A stretch of 64,000 nucleotides of DNA from Eleusine coracana subsp. coracana (GCA_032690845.1 CM064426.1:75132403-75196402), one strand, 5' to 3'; positions 1-11,758 are shown, counted from the stretch's first letter. Made by a program: numbers and translations. Notes: a model not told the origin generated them from the sequence alone.

Positions 1-536
1 GCCAAAGTCCACATAACCAAAACCCTAATTCTACCACCATTGAGCTCACCAAAGTCGCCAGATTTGCATCTGCCGAAGCCATGTCCAGGATCAGCCATGG
101 CCACGGGGCCAAGGATCCATGGGAGGATGGAAATGTGTGGAGGAGGAGGGAGGAGCGATGCGAGAGTGAGAGGAAGCAAGGGAGAGGGTGCGGCGTTATA
201 GAGAGGAAAAGGATTCTAGGGTTATGAGAGTTATATAGTCAGTCAAAACTTCGGGCTGAAGTAGGCTCCCTAGCCGCCCTCATCCCCGTTCCCATACTTG
301 GATTGAGTTACGAGTGCTCGTCCATGGTGAGCAAACAGGGGAGCACAAACTCGAGGAGGTGCAGGTTGGATGCAAACGATGGGAATGACAAATTGCACAA
401 GAGGTTAGGGCGTGCGGCGCGGTGGGAAGCTCGATGGGAGAGAAGAGGGAGTGGGAGAAGACGATTGGAAAAAGTTAAGATCGCTTCTTAACTTTTAGTT
501 CAACCGTAGCTATTCTTATTTTTTAAGTTAGGCAAA
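1..536. other. Window edge, no gene recognised
   Basis: The stretch has short ORFs without recognisable domains. It begins with CCACATAACCAAAACCCTAA-like sequence and includes a purine-rich block at about 120-200. It looks like the end of a repeat or of a gene lying outside the window. I cannot assign it. Confidence 0.3.
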
Positions 537-845
537 TCTAGCCTGTTTGAGGCAGCTTCTGCCACTTCTTTTTTTAAGAAATAAAAAGGGTCTTAAGCCC
601 TAACCTTTATTGGAGGCTATGAGGCCTATAGGCGTTACATGGTCCATACAAGAATCGAACCCGCATGGCACAACTCTTAGCTAGAGACTCTGACCAACCA
701 AGCACCAAGCTCGTTTCAAAAAATAGGGTTTTTAAATCCCAGTCTTCATTGAAGGCATATGAGTCATGGCCATTCCTTGCATCATCCAAGAATCGGACCT
801 AGGTGGCAGAGCTTCTAACCAGAGCTACTGACCAACCAAGCACCT
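537..845 (-). mobile_element. Two head-to-tail tRNA-derived SINE-like copies
   Basis: Read on the minus strand there are two related units, roughly 845-720 and 715-537. Each starts GTGCTTGGTTGGTCAG, which resembles a pol III A box. Each then carries a B-box-like GGTTCGATTC or its variant TCCGATTC about 40 bases further on, and both continue into a related body ending A/T-rich. The second unit ends in AAGACCCTTTTTATTTC followed by an A run. The A box, B box and A/T tail are the marks of a tRNA-derived SINE. The two copies differ at many positions, so this is an old tandem insertion or a dimeric element. I cannot name the family. Confidence 0.55.
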
Positions 846-1200
846 TGAAAATGCAGAAGCTGAGAGAAGCACCCCAAACAGGGCTTGAATGTGTAAACCT
901 AGCTAGTATATATAGATATATCTTCTAGGTAGGATACCAAAATAGGGTATAATATTCACACAGTTAATACTCCCATGAAGAAGAACTACTAGTATTAAAC
1001 TTTTTTCTCTTTTTAGTTGTAAGGGAACTCTTACTACTTAACTGTAGGGTAAGTTGATCCTATTGGCGGCCACGTGCAGCACGTGTTTTCATGCATGGGC
1101 CATACTTAGTGCATAGTCGCTAGGAAGGTAGCCCGTCAACACACTTTGCCAAAGGCCACGTCGACGTGGGTTGGGTTAGTGCAAGCTCACAAGAACATTC

Positions 1201-1238
<38 letters not shown>

Positions 1239-1790
1239 GTGCACTGGAGGTTGAAGAAGGTGCTGACTTGGGCTGAGTTAGAATGGGCCTCTTTTACGTT
1301 TAGCTGCAAAGCAGGCCTATAGATTGGGTTGATGAAGGGACTAATTCGAATTGGTGTGTGCAAGGGCAAGTGGTTGAAATGGGCCTAGACCTTGCTTGGC
1401 TGATCAGTGGCCTGGCCTAAGACGGGGTACATCGGCCCAAACTTTGATCGTTAGGCTTACCCCATCTTAGACCTGGCATATGGCCTAACATCACTAGCTA
1501 GTTGAACATTTAATTCATACATATCGATAATTATTTCTTATATCCATTGTAAGGCATGGGCACTTTTGCTAGTGAATTATAGAAGAAGATTAAATCAACA
1601 TCATACGTTACAACTCAAGACCTAGTTCCCTACTCATAAATTTATAAAATAAACCGTAGAATAGATCTTCCCATTGGATTATCGTTCAATTCTCATAGCA
1701 AGGCAATTAAGACATACAAATTATAAGTCCAATTCTCATCCAACTCCCTCTCATCTTCGCATCAATTGTCAAACGCACAACAGTAAAATA
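846..1790. other. Intergenic, no gene seen
   Basis: AT-rich intergenic DNA. It holds a (GA)n microsatellite at 1205-1237 and two CACGTG palindromes at 1071-1076 and 1080-1085, which are not near the start of any gene I can identify. Confidence 0.5.
1205..1237. repeat. (GA)n microsatellite
   Basis: About 16 uninterrupted GA dinucleotides, read directly. Confidence 0.95.
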
Positions 1791-2024
1791 CTCCCTTCGT
1801 TCCAAAATTGTTGTTGTCATTGACTTTTTTTGTTATATTTGATCATTCATCTTATTTAAAAGATTAGCTTAAATATGCAAAATTATTAGTTATATTTTAA
1901 GTTTCTCTAATAATAAAATAAATCATAAGAAGATATATGATAATTTCTAAAATATTTTAAATAAGACAATAATCAAAGGTAACGAAAAAAGATCAATGCG
2001 ATAATAACTTTGGAACGGAGGAAG
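1791..2024. mobile_element. Stowaway MITE
   Basis: A 234 bp element with inverted ends CTCCCTTCGTTCC and GGAACGGAGGAAG, flanked on both sides by TA (1789-1790 and 2025-2026). This is the usual Stowaway (Tc1/mariner) signature in grasses. No coding capacity. Confidence 0.9.
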
Positions 2025-2618
2025 TATGTTTTCTGAAACTTACACTATTGTTTGCCAGGTTCGTTTCCATCTGCTAAAATTGGAACCCACGCAAATGGTT
2101 TGTTGGGGAAGAAACTCACGAAATACCTTAGAACTGTTTTAAGTTCCGGACGTGGGCCGGGATGTATAAAGTTCAGTGCACGAGCATTTTATAGTGGGCT
2201 CATGCCTAACCACAGGGACGAAAGCAACACCAGTGCAATTCAGCTTTCAAAAGAAAATTAAAGAAAAAGACCAAAAATCTCAGGTGTTTATGAAGAAACT
2301 ACAAAAAGCTCTAAGATATGATGACTTGTTAGCAAAAGATTAGTATTTGTCTCTGAGAGAAGCATTATATGATCATCAAGATTCTGTAGAAGTACAAACA
2401 TGTATTAAAAGGTACAATTACAACTCCCTCACCACCAGTAGGTAGCTTTTTAGAGTCGTATCTACGCGTACTGCCTCCAGACTTTATTTGTGGACCTTAG
2501 GACAGTGCTAATAATTCAATTTTAAAGTATAGAGATTGTCCTAACGTCAAGAAATAAAATCCGGAGGAGGTATATAAATAAACACAAACATTTGCAAACG
2601 CAGTTTGTATAAACTCTG
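2025..2618. other. 3' flank of the first CEP-like gene
   Basis: No gene seen. The short ORF at 2052-2261 (+) has no recognisable domain. The right part should contain the 3' UTR of the minus-strand peptide gene. Confidence 0.4.
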
Positions 2619-2948
2619 TTAATGTCCTACGCCTGGGCTCGGCACCGACCCGTCGGTGACCTGGACCGTCCCCCAACGCTTGCTGGCAACCGCGTTCTCC
2701 GGCTTGACGGCCGGTGGTGCTGGTGGCATCGGCGATGCCACGAGTGCTACACGTCGTGGCTGTTCTTGAGAGGGTGAAGCAGTTGCAATGCTACCACTTG
2801 ACGAGCTTGACGTACTCTCTTCGGCATGTGTTTCTGCCCGTGCACGCTCCCTTGGCACCACCCTACTAGCTTGAAGCATGGGCGGCGCTGAAGCCAACAA
2901 AAGAAGCACAAACATTGTGCCAGTCACAATTTGACGTGAGGAAGCCAT
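2619..2948 (-). CDS. CEP14-like secreted peptide precursor, copy 1
   Basis: A 109-residue, intronless precursor. Residues 1 to about 27 form a signal peptide: basic start, then a TMFVLLLLASAPP core, with likely cleavage after LQA. The middle is low complexity (a Ser run, then Pro/Ala-rich) and varies in such precursors. The last ten residues are GSVPSPGVGH, followed directly by TAA. Secreted plant peptide hormones of the CEP/PIP superfamily carry the active peptide at the C-terminus ending in SPGxGH. The SVPSPGVGH form is that of the CEP13-15 group, as I recall it. These peptides are cut out and proline-hydroxylated in the apoplast and seen by leucine-rich-repeat receptor kinases; this is family knowledge. 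The start is the first ATG after a TATAAATA box about 130 bases upstream. A paralogue lies at 7028-7336. Confidence 0.82.
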   Translation of the reverse strand: MASSRQIVTGTMFVLLLLASAPPMLQASRVVPRERARAETHAEESTSSSSSGSIATASPSQEQPRRVALVASPMPPAPPAVKPENAVASKRWGTVQVTDGSVPSPGVGH

Positions 2949-3074
2949 TACAAGAGACTAGTGTTGTTGGCAAAAGTTGTGCAGCTATATCAACAGGCTG
3001 TTACTTGGGATCGACCAATGCTACTTCTGAAAGAAGAATGTGCGTGTGAGAATAATATGATCAGCTTGGCCGAG

Positions 3075-3082
3075 TATTTATA
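3075..3082 (-). promoter_or_regulatory. TATA box of CEP-like copy 1
   Basis: TATAAATA on the minus strand, 127 bases before the ATG. The start of transcription would lie near 3045-3050. Confidence 0.7.
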
Positions 3083-3817
3083 GGGGGGATGAGGAGAACA
3101 AGACGTGGCCAGCAACCGCGTGCATGCTGCTTTAGAGTGTGAGCCACCCTACTGGGGTTACACTTTTTTGATGACCCAGTCAAATATGTGAGGCACACAT
3201 CGCCCTCACAATTTCCTTAAGTCTCAAATCTCATAATGAAAAGTGCTCCCGCGCGCGGCATCAGTGGTAATGTGGTGCACTGTCGGATCCTGTTCCTCGT
3301 GCCTTCAGCTGCTCCAATGAACTTGCCTTATACATGACAAATGAGGGAGGGGGTTGTTGGCTTTAGCCTTTAGGCTGATAAGGTCACATGTCACAGGAAA
3401 TCGCCACGTGGATGCATGCACCGCCCCAGCAGAAGCATGCTGCGTGACCGACGGCGCCGCCACAGCAGTACAAGTTTGCGTGCAACTCATGGAGCTGCCC
3501 TTCCACTTTCGGGCGTACGTAGGACCCCTCTGCAAGATTCTCCTAATAAGTCCTACTAGTTTCCTGTGGACATTTTCTATCGTTGTGAAAAACAAATTGC
3601 ACGTTTCTTCCTTTTGATGATATTGATGAACGATTGGCTAGCACTGCTATCAATTTGGCTTTTCTTTTTCGAGCTAGGAATGAAAATCCATATGAAAGAT
3701 TCCACCCAAAACGAAAAAATGCATGTGATATGTAGTAGGTTTCGAGTTGACGATGCGGTACTGCCGTTCTGTGCAGCGACGGATCTTTCTTCTGTCTAAA
3801 TAAAAGGTGGCCGTATC
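3083..3817. other. Upstream region of CEP-like copy 1
   Basis: Likely distal promoter of the minus-strand peptide gene. The ORFs here (3305-3851, both strands) overlap each other and have no recognised domain. Confidence 0.4.
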
Positions 3818-4954
3818 TAGCCCTGGGACTCGGGCCGAGCCGGGCTAGCATGGCACGGGTTTAGTGTGCTTCGGGCCATCTCATGCCGTGCCTCGGTGAC
3901 ACATCGGGTCAGGCCATGCCGCTGGGCCGACCTAACAAAAATATGGCTTAGGCATGGCACGAGGAACAGAGGGCTCCTATAAGGACATGTCAAGCACAGA
4001 CACGGCCCAGTTTTAGTGAAAACGTCCCTCGTGAATATGTTTTCAGCATAGAGAATGCATACTTTAAATATTTAAATTGATTGTTTTATAATATTACATA
4101 GAACAAAATATTTATAAAAATTTATTAAAATTGTATCAGTTTCTTAAGTCTATGTTACATGTGACCACCAAATTTGAATTTCAAAACTATCATAAATTAA
4201 GTGTAATAAAAAACAAATGAAAATCATTTTTGATATTTTTTATCTTAAAAAAATATATTGAAAGTTGAACTCAATTTTGGTGTGGAGTTTTTCTAAGGCA
4301 ATACCAATCTTCACAATTTATAGGGATTTTTTTTTTTGCTTGAAAGTGTGTCCAAATTCTACTCAATAATATAGAAAGTATTAGGTTTTGAGATAAATAA
4401 AGAGAATTTTGAAGTCAAACAAGTTTAGGAGTTTTGAAAAAATATATATACAAAATTTATGTAAGGGGTTATATAGTTTCATTTAAAATTTCAATTTCTT
4501 TAAAGATTTATAAAAAAAAGAAGAGAATGTTGAATAGTGATTATTAATAAGTTGATGAGTCATTGCATAATTAAACTAAACCAACAAAATGAAAAATATT
4601 TCTAGTGAAATAGCATATTTTTCTGAGATTATAGAAAAAAGCGAAATCTATAGAAGTTTAAAATTTTAAATAAGAATCAAAATAAAAAAACAAACTTTTA
4701 TCGGACTATTATCATGTTGTCGGACGTTATCGTGTTGTCGGGCCATATTCGAGCCGTGTTAGTCCGAGCACAGCCCAAAAACTTGTGTCGTGCCGTGTCA
4801 TCGGTCGACCTAAAATCTAGGCACAGCATGACCCAATGTCTCCTGTTGGACCTGCATGGCGCGAAACTCCTTGGTGATATATCGGGCCTTGGGCCGTATC
4901 AAACATTCATACCATGGGCCGTCTGAATTTGGTCCGGCCCAAGTCCCAGGACTT
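3818..4954. mobile_element. Non-autonomous hAT-type element, copy 1
   Basis: A 1137 bp element with inverted ends TAGCCCTGGGACTCGGGCC and, at the right, GGCCCAAGTCCCAGGACT. It is flanked by the perfect 8 bp duplication GCCGTATC (3810-3817 and 4955-4962). Eight-base duplications and TAG-type ends point to the hAT superfamily. The ends are GC-rich with many GGGCC and GCACGGC motifs, while the interior is AT-rich and has no transposase ORF. The copy at 33627-34753 is its sibling. Confidence 0.88.
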
Positions 4955-4962
4955 GCCGTATC

Positions 4963-7027
4963 CCCTGTAATAACTTTCAAAAATATTATAATCTTTGGGC
5001 ATAATTATACTATTTGGCCGCACATAAATACGGATGGAAGAAAATCTGGCCCATCCTTTCGTTGCAAATAGGCCGTTGCCACGGTGTGAGCAAGTCACGA
5101 GCCTGCTGCCCTCAGCCTTCTCGCCGCTCACACGAGCCTGCTGCCCTCAGCCTTCTCGCCGAGTCCCCGTCGCCTGTTGAACCTACTGATGTTTCTGTTA
5201 GGTGCAATGAGTAGTTTTACTATACATATTAATTATTAGAGATAATTGAGTAATTATTGACAGTAATTATAATTTAATGGTTAAGATTATTTTTTATCCC
5301 ATCACTATTACTATTAGTAATTTGAAATAGTAATAATTTTACTAGGTGTTACTGGAAAGATAAAAATGCCGGCGACTTTAATCGGGCATATGTGCGGTGA
5401 TGGTGACGTCTACGGGCCTGTGAGTAGATGAATGAGAATGTACTGTACATTAACAACACATCTTCACAGACTAAGAACTACGAGAGCACCCCTTTTATTC
5501 TGGGGTGATGGAGGGATTGTACCATTTGAGCATTTTGATTCAAAATAGAGTGAAGATAATAAAAATTACTCCTATACTCCTAATGGCAATATAAGTAATT
5601 AAATAAATACATGAGTTAATATGCATAGTAAATTACATTATTACTCCTAAGCATTATCTCCAGTAAGTACTGGAGTTAATATGCATAGTAAAACTGCTCC
5701 GCTGTAATAACCAGCATTATTTTGTGAGTTTACAATTGCAAGGACTAGGAGAGAGGATTGCTTCGTGGAATGGTGGCTGCGGAGGATCAAAGCAAGTCCA
5801 GAAAGCTCAACGACACCGGCTCTGCTCGTCTCGGTGGTGCCGGCGTCTTGAGAAGGGAGAGGTGAGGGAGCGGCAGTCGGATTTTGTTTGCTAGAAATAG
5901 GATCTCCATCTTCGTGTTGTCTGTTGAGCTAGAGTCACACAGTAGTTTTTCTAGTAGTACTGCTAAGTTGGACCCAGAATATATAACTTTTTTTTTCTTT
6001 TTCGTAATGCTTGCACGTTCTTTGAAACCAAATTCAAACCATTCTTGGTCGAGCTTGAGCTCTCTTTTTAAAGAGAAAATGATGTTCTTTGATCAATTAT
6101 ATTGATGTTCTTTTTATTTTTTAAAAAATGAACTAGTAGAAAGTATGTTGTAATTATTGTTGAAAACTCTGCACTTTTCAGCGATGTGCTTACATCATGG
6201 CTTACTAGCGCATCTCTCCATAATATCAGTAACAATACCGGCACACCGTTTGACCGCTATTTGGATGCACTGTCCCCGTCATTGCTGTCCTTTGCCTGTT
6301 ATATTTATTATCTCACGGTTATAATGGTAGTACGTCCACATATATATGAGACCTAGGAATACAAGTCTGATATAAACTTTATACTAAAAATCTAATATGA
6401 CTTATATCTAATTTATTACCAACTTATCTACACATATTCAATACAAATGTCACAAATATGATATATATACTAGTGCCAGACGGCGGCATGCCAGGTCAAG
6501 CATGCACTACGAACACCAACATGCTTTCGCAGACAACTGCTGCCTATAAAACACTTCATATAAACGCACTGTCAGATTGGTTTAGCAATTAAAGTGCGCC
6601 AATTACATGTATGCGTCAATACATAGTGGCGCCACTGCGAAATGACTACTAAAACAATGTAATCTTTTGAGGTCGTTGTCATGCTCTGTTCGCAGCCTTT
6701 TTTTATGAAATAGGAGGGGCAAGCTTTGTATATGTAGATTACATTGGCTCCAACTCAACACAATAGAAAACTCAAATTAGTCATCAACACAATAGAAAAC
6801 ATAACAAATTAGCTATCAAACATATCTACTGTATGGACACCAATGCCTTTTTTTGTTGTCGTTGCTATGTAGACGCACACGCTTATGTACGGTATAGACA
6901 CCATGACCTATGACTACATTAGCAACAAAAAAAAAAGGGAGAATACACACCCATATCCATATGCTTCTCTTGTTCACCATATATATATTCATCCTAATAG
7001 CTCTAGCACTAGTTTTACTTATATCCT
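4963..7027. other. Intergenic between the two peptide genes
   Basis: No gene seen. It contains a 31 bp tandem duplication (5096-5126 and 5131-5161) and a 20 bp direct repeat (5613-5632 and 5673-5692). The ORF 5884-6105 has no recognised domain. The last 200 bases should hold the 3' UTR of the second peptide gene. Confidence 0.4.
5096..5161. repeat. 31 bp tandem duplication
   Basis: Two identical 31-base copies, offset 35 bases, within a GC-rich stretch (CACGAGCCTGCTGCCC...). Confidence 0.9.
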
Positions 7028-7336
7028 TCACTTGTGATGGCCGATGCCAGGGCTTGGAACAGATCCCTGCGGTATGTAACCACTGCTCTCGGGATAATCC
7101 ACCTCAGTCGCCGGTGGTGATGGCACCGCCAGTCTTTGTACCATACTCTGAGGCGAGGAGGTGGAGGTGGTCATAATAGAACTGGCGGACGTATGGCTAG
7201 TAGTGGCAATGCTACTCTTGTCATTCACTCGTGAATACTGCTCACCTGGCACAATCCTAGCTCTAGCAAGGCAAGGTGATGTTGCCGCCAGGAAAATGAT
7301 GAAGATCGCCAGTGTCATATGTGGAGAAGCGGCCAT
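7028..7336 (-). CDS. CEP14-like secreted peptide precursor, copy 2
   Basis: A 102-residue intronless precursor related to the gene at 2619-2948. It has a signal peptide in residues 1 to about 25 (core MTLAIFIIFLAATSP, likely cut near CLARA). This is followed by ARIVPGE, matching SRVVPRE in copy 1. The middle is Ser/Thr-rich. The C-terminus reads GSVPSPGIGH plus two extra residues, His-Lys, before TGA. In the family the active peptide normally ends at GH, so the HK tail would need trimming or would alter receptor binding; this is inference. A TATAAATA box lies 79 bases upstream of the ATG. Same strand and similar layout as copy 1 suggest an old tandem duplication. Confidence 0.8.
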   Translation of the reverse strand: MAASPHMTLAIFIIFLAATSPCLARARIVPGEQYSRVNDKSSIATTSHTSASSIMTTSTSSPQSMVQRLAVPSPPATEVDYPESSGYIPQGSVPSPGIGHHK

Positions 7337-7414
7337 TGCTTAGGCAATCAGTGAGAGGCAAATGTGGGTTTGTATGGATGTGTAGTGTTGACAGAGAATG
7401 AGAACTTGGCCATA

Positions 7415-7422
7415 TATTTATA
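7415..7422 (-). promoter_or_regulatory. TATA box of CEP-like copy 2
   Basis: TATAAATA on the minus strand, with the same octamer and a similar flank (GGCC.. in the + strand just before it) as in copy 1. Confidence 0.7.
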
Positions 7423-8084
7423 GGAATGGAACAGGGGAGCTTGGCATGCAGCATGCTGGGATAGAGTAGTTAGTTGTGAGCAAGTGGACCTTTTTGGGTG
7501 GGTTTCAGATGCTAATGGGTTGACGTATTCAAAATAAGTTGAACGCGCGTGTAACGAGTCTCGAAATGTACGGTTTGAATACAGCATTAAGATCAATCCA
7601 AAACCTCAACAATTCTTTATAGACCTTTCCTTTTGGAACGTTACAAGCATCCAAAAAATGAGCTTCATGAGGAAAACACTATGTAAGTAATTAATACGAG
7701 TGTTCCATACATAACTTATTTAAAATTATTAATATAATCGTTTATCCTTTAATTTGGACTCTTTTACTGCATGCCCCTCAGTTTGCTGTGAAATACAATG
7801 GTTAATTTCAGATGCCTTAAGTCACATCTACACATTTTTTATGTTTTCGTTTTCCACTAAGCCGAAAGCACTTAGGTCAGATCATACAATGTGCCCACTC
7901 GTACGGGTATTATATAATTGGTGTTTTTTCGGCCATGGTCTTTTTATTTAAGGAACTCTACATTAGGTGTGAGGCTGATCTGAACTTTTTCGCTATCGAT
8001 GGTGTAGCAACCTATAGAATACAGTAGAAGCTTTCTTTGGTCTATAGTCCTCTGAAATCAGGTTTGAGAGAAAGAACATTGCTT
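7423..8084. other. Upstream region of CEP-like copy 2
   Basis: No further gene seen. Short ORFs at 7348-7596 and 7754-7951 show no domain. Confidence 0.4.
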
Positions 8085-9037
8085 TTGCTCACACAATTCA
8101 TTGCATCATCTGTAGTTTTAATGCTAGATAAGCCATCCACTTTGGTTCTTGTATATCGTAGGTTGTCTACTCAATGGTGTGGAATGTACTGTGAGGCCAG
8201 AAAGTCTTCATTCTTCTCCATAGATCATGATAGAGCAAAAATGATATGACCTTCTATAGCTTAATCCACCATATTCTTGTGGATGTTAATACTAAAATCA
8301 CAACACATATTATATTGCACTAGTAGATTTTATTTTATTATTATTAACTCTTGTTCTTCTGTTGGGTTCACTTTATATTCATACAATAGAGCTAATAATT
8401 CTAGACTCATAAAATTGCTATATTTAATTAGGGGAGCATATCCTGTGACAAGTGTTGGGCAAATATGCACGTAAGTACAAAATAAATAGCTCATTTTGTC
8501 CTTCACTCCACCTTAATCGCGAATTTGTCATTTTTATATCGCACAAACAGTATCAAGGTTTGCACATACAGTTCATTGCATCATATTTAGTTTAGTGTTG
8601 GATGAGATATCATGTTTGGTTCTGATATATCTTAGGCTTTCTAGCAACTCAGTGGCTTGGCACTTGCTTTCATTTGAAAGGTCTTCATTTTTCTCAAGAC
8701 ATCCTGAGACATGAAAGTCGATACGAATTTGTTATAGACTTTAGTCCTGCAATATTTGGATGTGATGACAAAAATCGTGATGCATAATATATTGCAGAAG
8801 TAGCTTTTGATTGTCTGAATAACTGTTTCTTTTTATGCTATGTTCACGGATATTTATACCACAGATCTAATAGTTCAAATTTTGTGGTTTTTCTATATTT
8901 AACTAGTAGATAGTGTCCCATAGAAAATGTTGCGCAAGTGTGCATAAAAGAAAAACAAAATAGCTTATTTTGTCCTTTAGTTCATCTAAACCTCGGATTT
9001 GTCATTTTATATCCCACAAACGGTATCAAGGTTTGCC
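8085..9037. repeat. Diverged tandem duplication, about 475 bp unit
   Basis: Two units in direct order. TTCATTGCATCAT occurs near 8096 and again near 8571. GCTCATTTTGTCCTTC near 8490 matches GCTTATTTTGTCCTTT near 8963. The unit ends (ACAGTATCAAGGTTTGC near 8548, ACGGTATCAAGGTTTGC near 9021) also pair. Overall identity is moderate, so the duplication is old. No coding function seen. Confidence 0.7.
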
Positions 9038-10735
9038 TTGAAATTAAATTTTGTGTGAAGCTCCAATGTAACAGCTACTATGGATAAGTTTTTATTTTTT
9101 CAAGAACAGCTAAGTATGATTTGCGAAAGTTTCAAATATTAATTTTATAGTAGAAATGGTTCTGGAATGGAGCTTTCAACTGATGAAACAAGTCTGACAA
9201 AATGACACATCAGAAACACGACAAGGCAGAAAGAAAGAGAGTTGAAAGTTGTGCAACTGTTTGTTTCATGACTTTCATGAGGATGCCGATATTCTCGCGT
9301 GCATGTATAAGATTTGATGTCACCAGCACTTCGAGTTAGGTCTCACAGATAAGTAGCGCTGGCACCAATTCATTATTGATAATATTAATGGATGACCAGA
9401 GTTGACTCTTGTTGCAACTTGCAAAGTCTAACTTCAAGTGCATATAGTGTCTAGCTAACATATATGGACCTAATGAGTGATGTGATATTGCAAACACTGA
9501 ATGGTACAAGCAAGTGGCCAATTTTGACCAATCACAAGCAAGTTTAAATAATAGATGCCTAGTCTTCTTGTGAAATATTTGGAAGAAGTTCTACCAAACA
9601 ACGTAAGGTGACAAGTTCCCAATAAAGAGAAAAAAACGATGCAGAATCAGTGGATTGTCAACAAAACGTGCCACTTGCACAAGCCAAAAATCTGTAAAAG
9701 GGAACACTGTGAGTTGGAGCTCTAAAGGGTACAATATAAGTATTGGGGCTCTTAACTTTCTGTGATACAATCACCCAATCTTCTCTTCTTTTTGACTCCT
9801 AGTGTACTCTCCACTTGACACACCTGTCCTGTTTATTATCTAACTGATCGATCTGCACATTAGTTTCCAATAATGCATCTTTACTATTTCTATATCCTTT
9901 CACTGGTTAAAGACCCTAGTGCTAAAGTGGCAGTATAGGAGTTATTTATCAGTACAGCCTGTACAGACACACTAGTGCAGAAAAGTATTTGCCGTCCAGA
10001 CCCTACGCTACCGTTCAAAAATATTATGGTCAAGGTGTTTCGATACAAAATCATGGGTAAAGTTGCTGTGCTATGCACGATTGGAGCTGATTTACTTTGT
10101 GACGGACGACTTCACGGATCATGGATGACCATTAGAATGTTAACTTGTATCTTAGGATATATGCAACTGGATATGATATATCCATATAATATTATCACAC
10201 ACATGCATGTACCGATGACAAAGCAAGAATCGTACCTAGAATCCTTTGATGAATGGTGCTTATGGCAGCAAGATGTTGCTTGCAATGTAATGATCTCCAA
10301 ATGTATTGTTAAGTACATTACCTAAAATGGTCAGGTTCTTAGCCTGGTCTAGGTGAAGTGGTAAACTGCTAACTGAAGCAAAAATGGGATCCCCTGGTTT
10401 TGGTATCTGCTTTCAAGCCACCTGATTCTTGCAAAGGTTGATGACGTTTCACTGATATTGTTAATGTTGTGTACACTGATATGTTATTTTATCATGATCC
10501 GTCATGTTACACTGCTTTAGTTGCATAAGTTAAATTTATGATGCAAGGGAGCTTCGCAATGGCCAGTATTTCAAATGGAAAGTCTTCTATAACTAATTGA
10601 TTCAATTTTAAATTTTTTGAATTAATTAGTCCAATGAATACTACTTTAAAACTAAAATAGGTTTCAGCTATGTCATATTTTTAAAGTGTTTGTTTTATTG
10701 TCAAATTGTGTTAACTTGACTTTTCTATATTGTGG
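9038..10735. other. Intergenic, no gene seen
   Basis: AT-rich. The ORF at 9975-10325 (116 residues) has no recognisable domain and is likely chance. Confidence 0.4.
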
Positions 10736-10737
10736 AG

Positions 10738-10911
10738 GTGCAAAGTCCAAAACTGACGAGGACATCCCAACCACACAAGTAAACAAAGGAGCTGATCATG
10801 TAGACATTGTGACAAGTTATGAACCAGCTCCAAGCCAAGATCCAGTTACAACAATACAAGGATGAATTACGTGAAGTCGAGCAAAAAGATTGCAGCAAGA
10901 GGTGAACTCTC
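10738..10911 (+). pseudogene. Exon-like relic with coiled-coil coding, frameshifted
   Basis: One frame reads GAKSKTDEDIPTTQVNKG and continues about 25 further codons. From about 10825 a second frame takes over, reading QLQAKIQLQQYKDELREVEQ, a short charged coiled coil ending at TGA. Both frames look coding but are not joined, so this is probably a relic of a transposon-encoded or captured gene. I do not recognise the family. Confidence 0.3.
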
Positions 10912-11758
10912 TCCTTGTAAAATTTTAATCAAATGTAAATGAGAATCATATACTACCTAAATATTGTACATATATCTTATTAAGGTGTACACATGAAGGA
11001 GATGTTGCTGGGTCAGAGGAGATGAGTTTACACAAAAGTTTAGGTTTTTTGCTTAACAAAAACCTAAACTTTCATATACTACTGCAAAATAGTTTTTATC
11101 AGCAGGCTAAAAGGGCCTATAGTGACAGGTATAGCATACCCTCAATCTATTACTAAAAATGACGTTTCAATAGCAACGATCCTTTATGGCCCATTACTAC
11201 CCAATAGAGTAAAAAATAACATTGGGCCCATAGCCTCCATGGTCATTGTCGCTGCTAGGGCCCTGCCTCATCAAATCTGAGTGCCACCTAGCTCAGTCGT
11301 CGCGCTCGTTCCGGCCGCCGGGGAGGAAGCACGCTGGGGACACAGAAGTCGGGGATATGTCACAACCTGGATCCGTGTGAGTCGCACGCACTTGGTTCTA
11401 CAACCGAGGAGGCAGTTGTGCCTACCTAGACCCGTGTGAGCCACGCTAGCAATCGTGCACATTGGATTCGTTGCCGAGGAGGCAGCAACGAGCACCTGTA
11501 TCCACGGCCGAGGTGGCAGCTGCTTCGAAGAAGGAGAGGAGGAGGGTTCAACAATGCACGAGGAGGAGGCAGCCATGTTGGATACAGAGGGGAGGAGGGC
11601 TCGGCGATGCACGTGGAGATGTAAGGCTTGCTGGAGAGGGAGGGGAAAGGGGTTGAACGATACACAATGAGGGATGCGTGCCCTCACTTCCTGTGCCCAT
11701 CTCTCGTGTGTGTGTGCACACGCGCACGTCTCTCTCTCTCTCTCTCTTTGTGTGTGTA

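Noticed and set aside
1071..1085. Two CACGTG motifs as a promoter element
   Set aside because: No gene start nearby; likely chance or repeat-derived.
11271..11687. 138-codon minus-strand ORF
   Set aside because: Overlapped by ORFs in other frames, no domain, in repeat-derived DNA beside a compound microsatellite.
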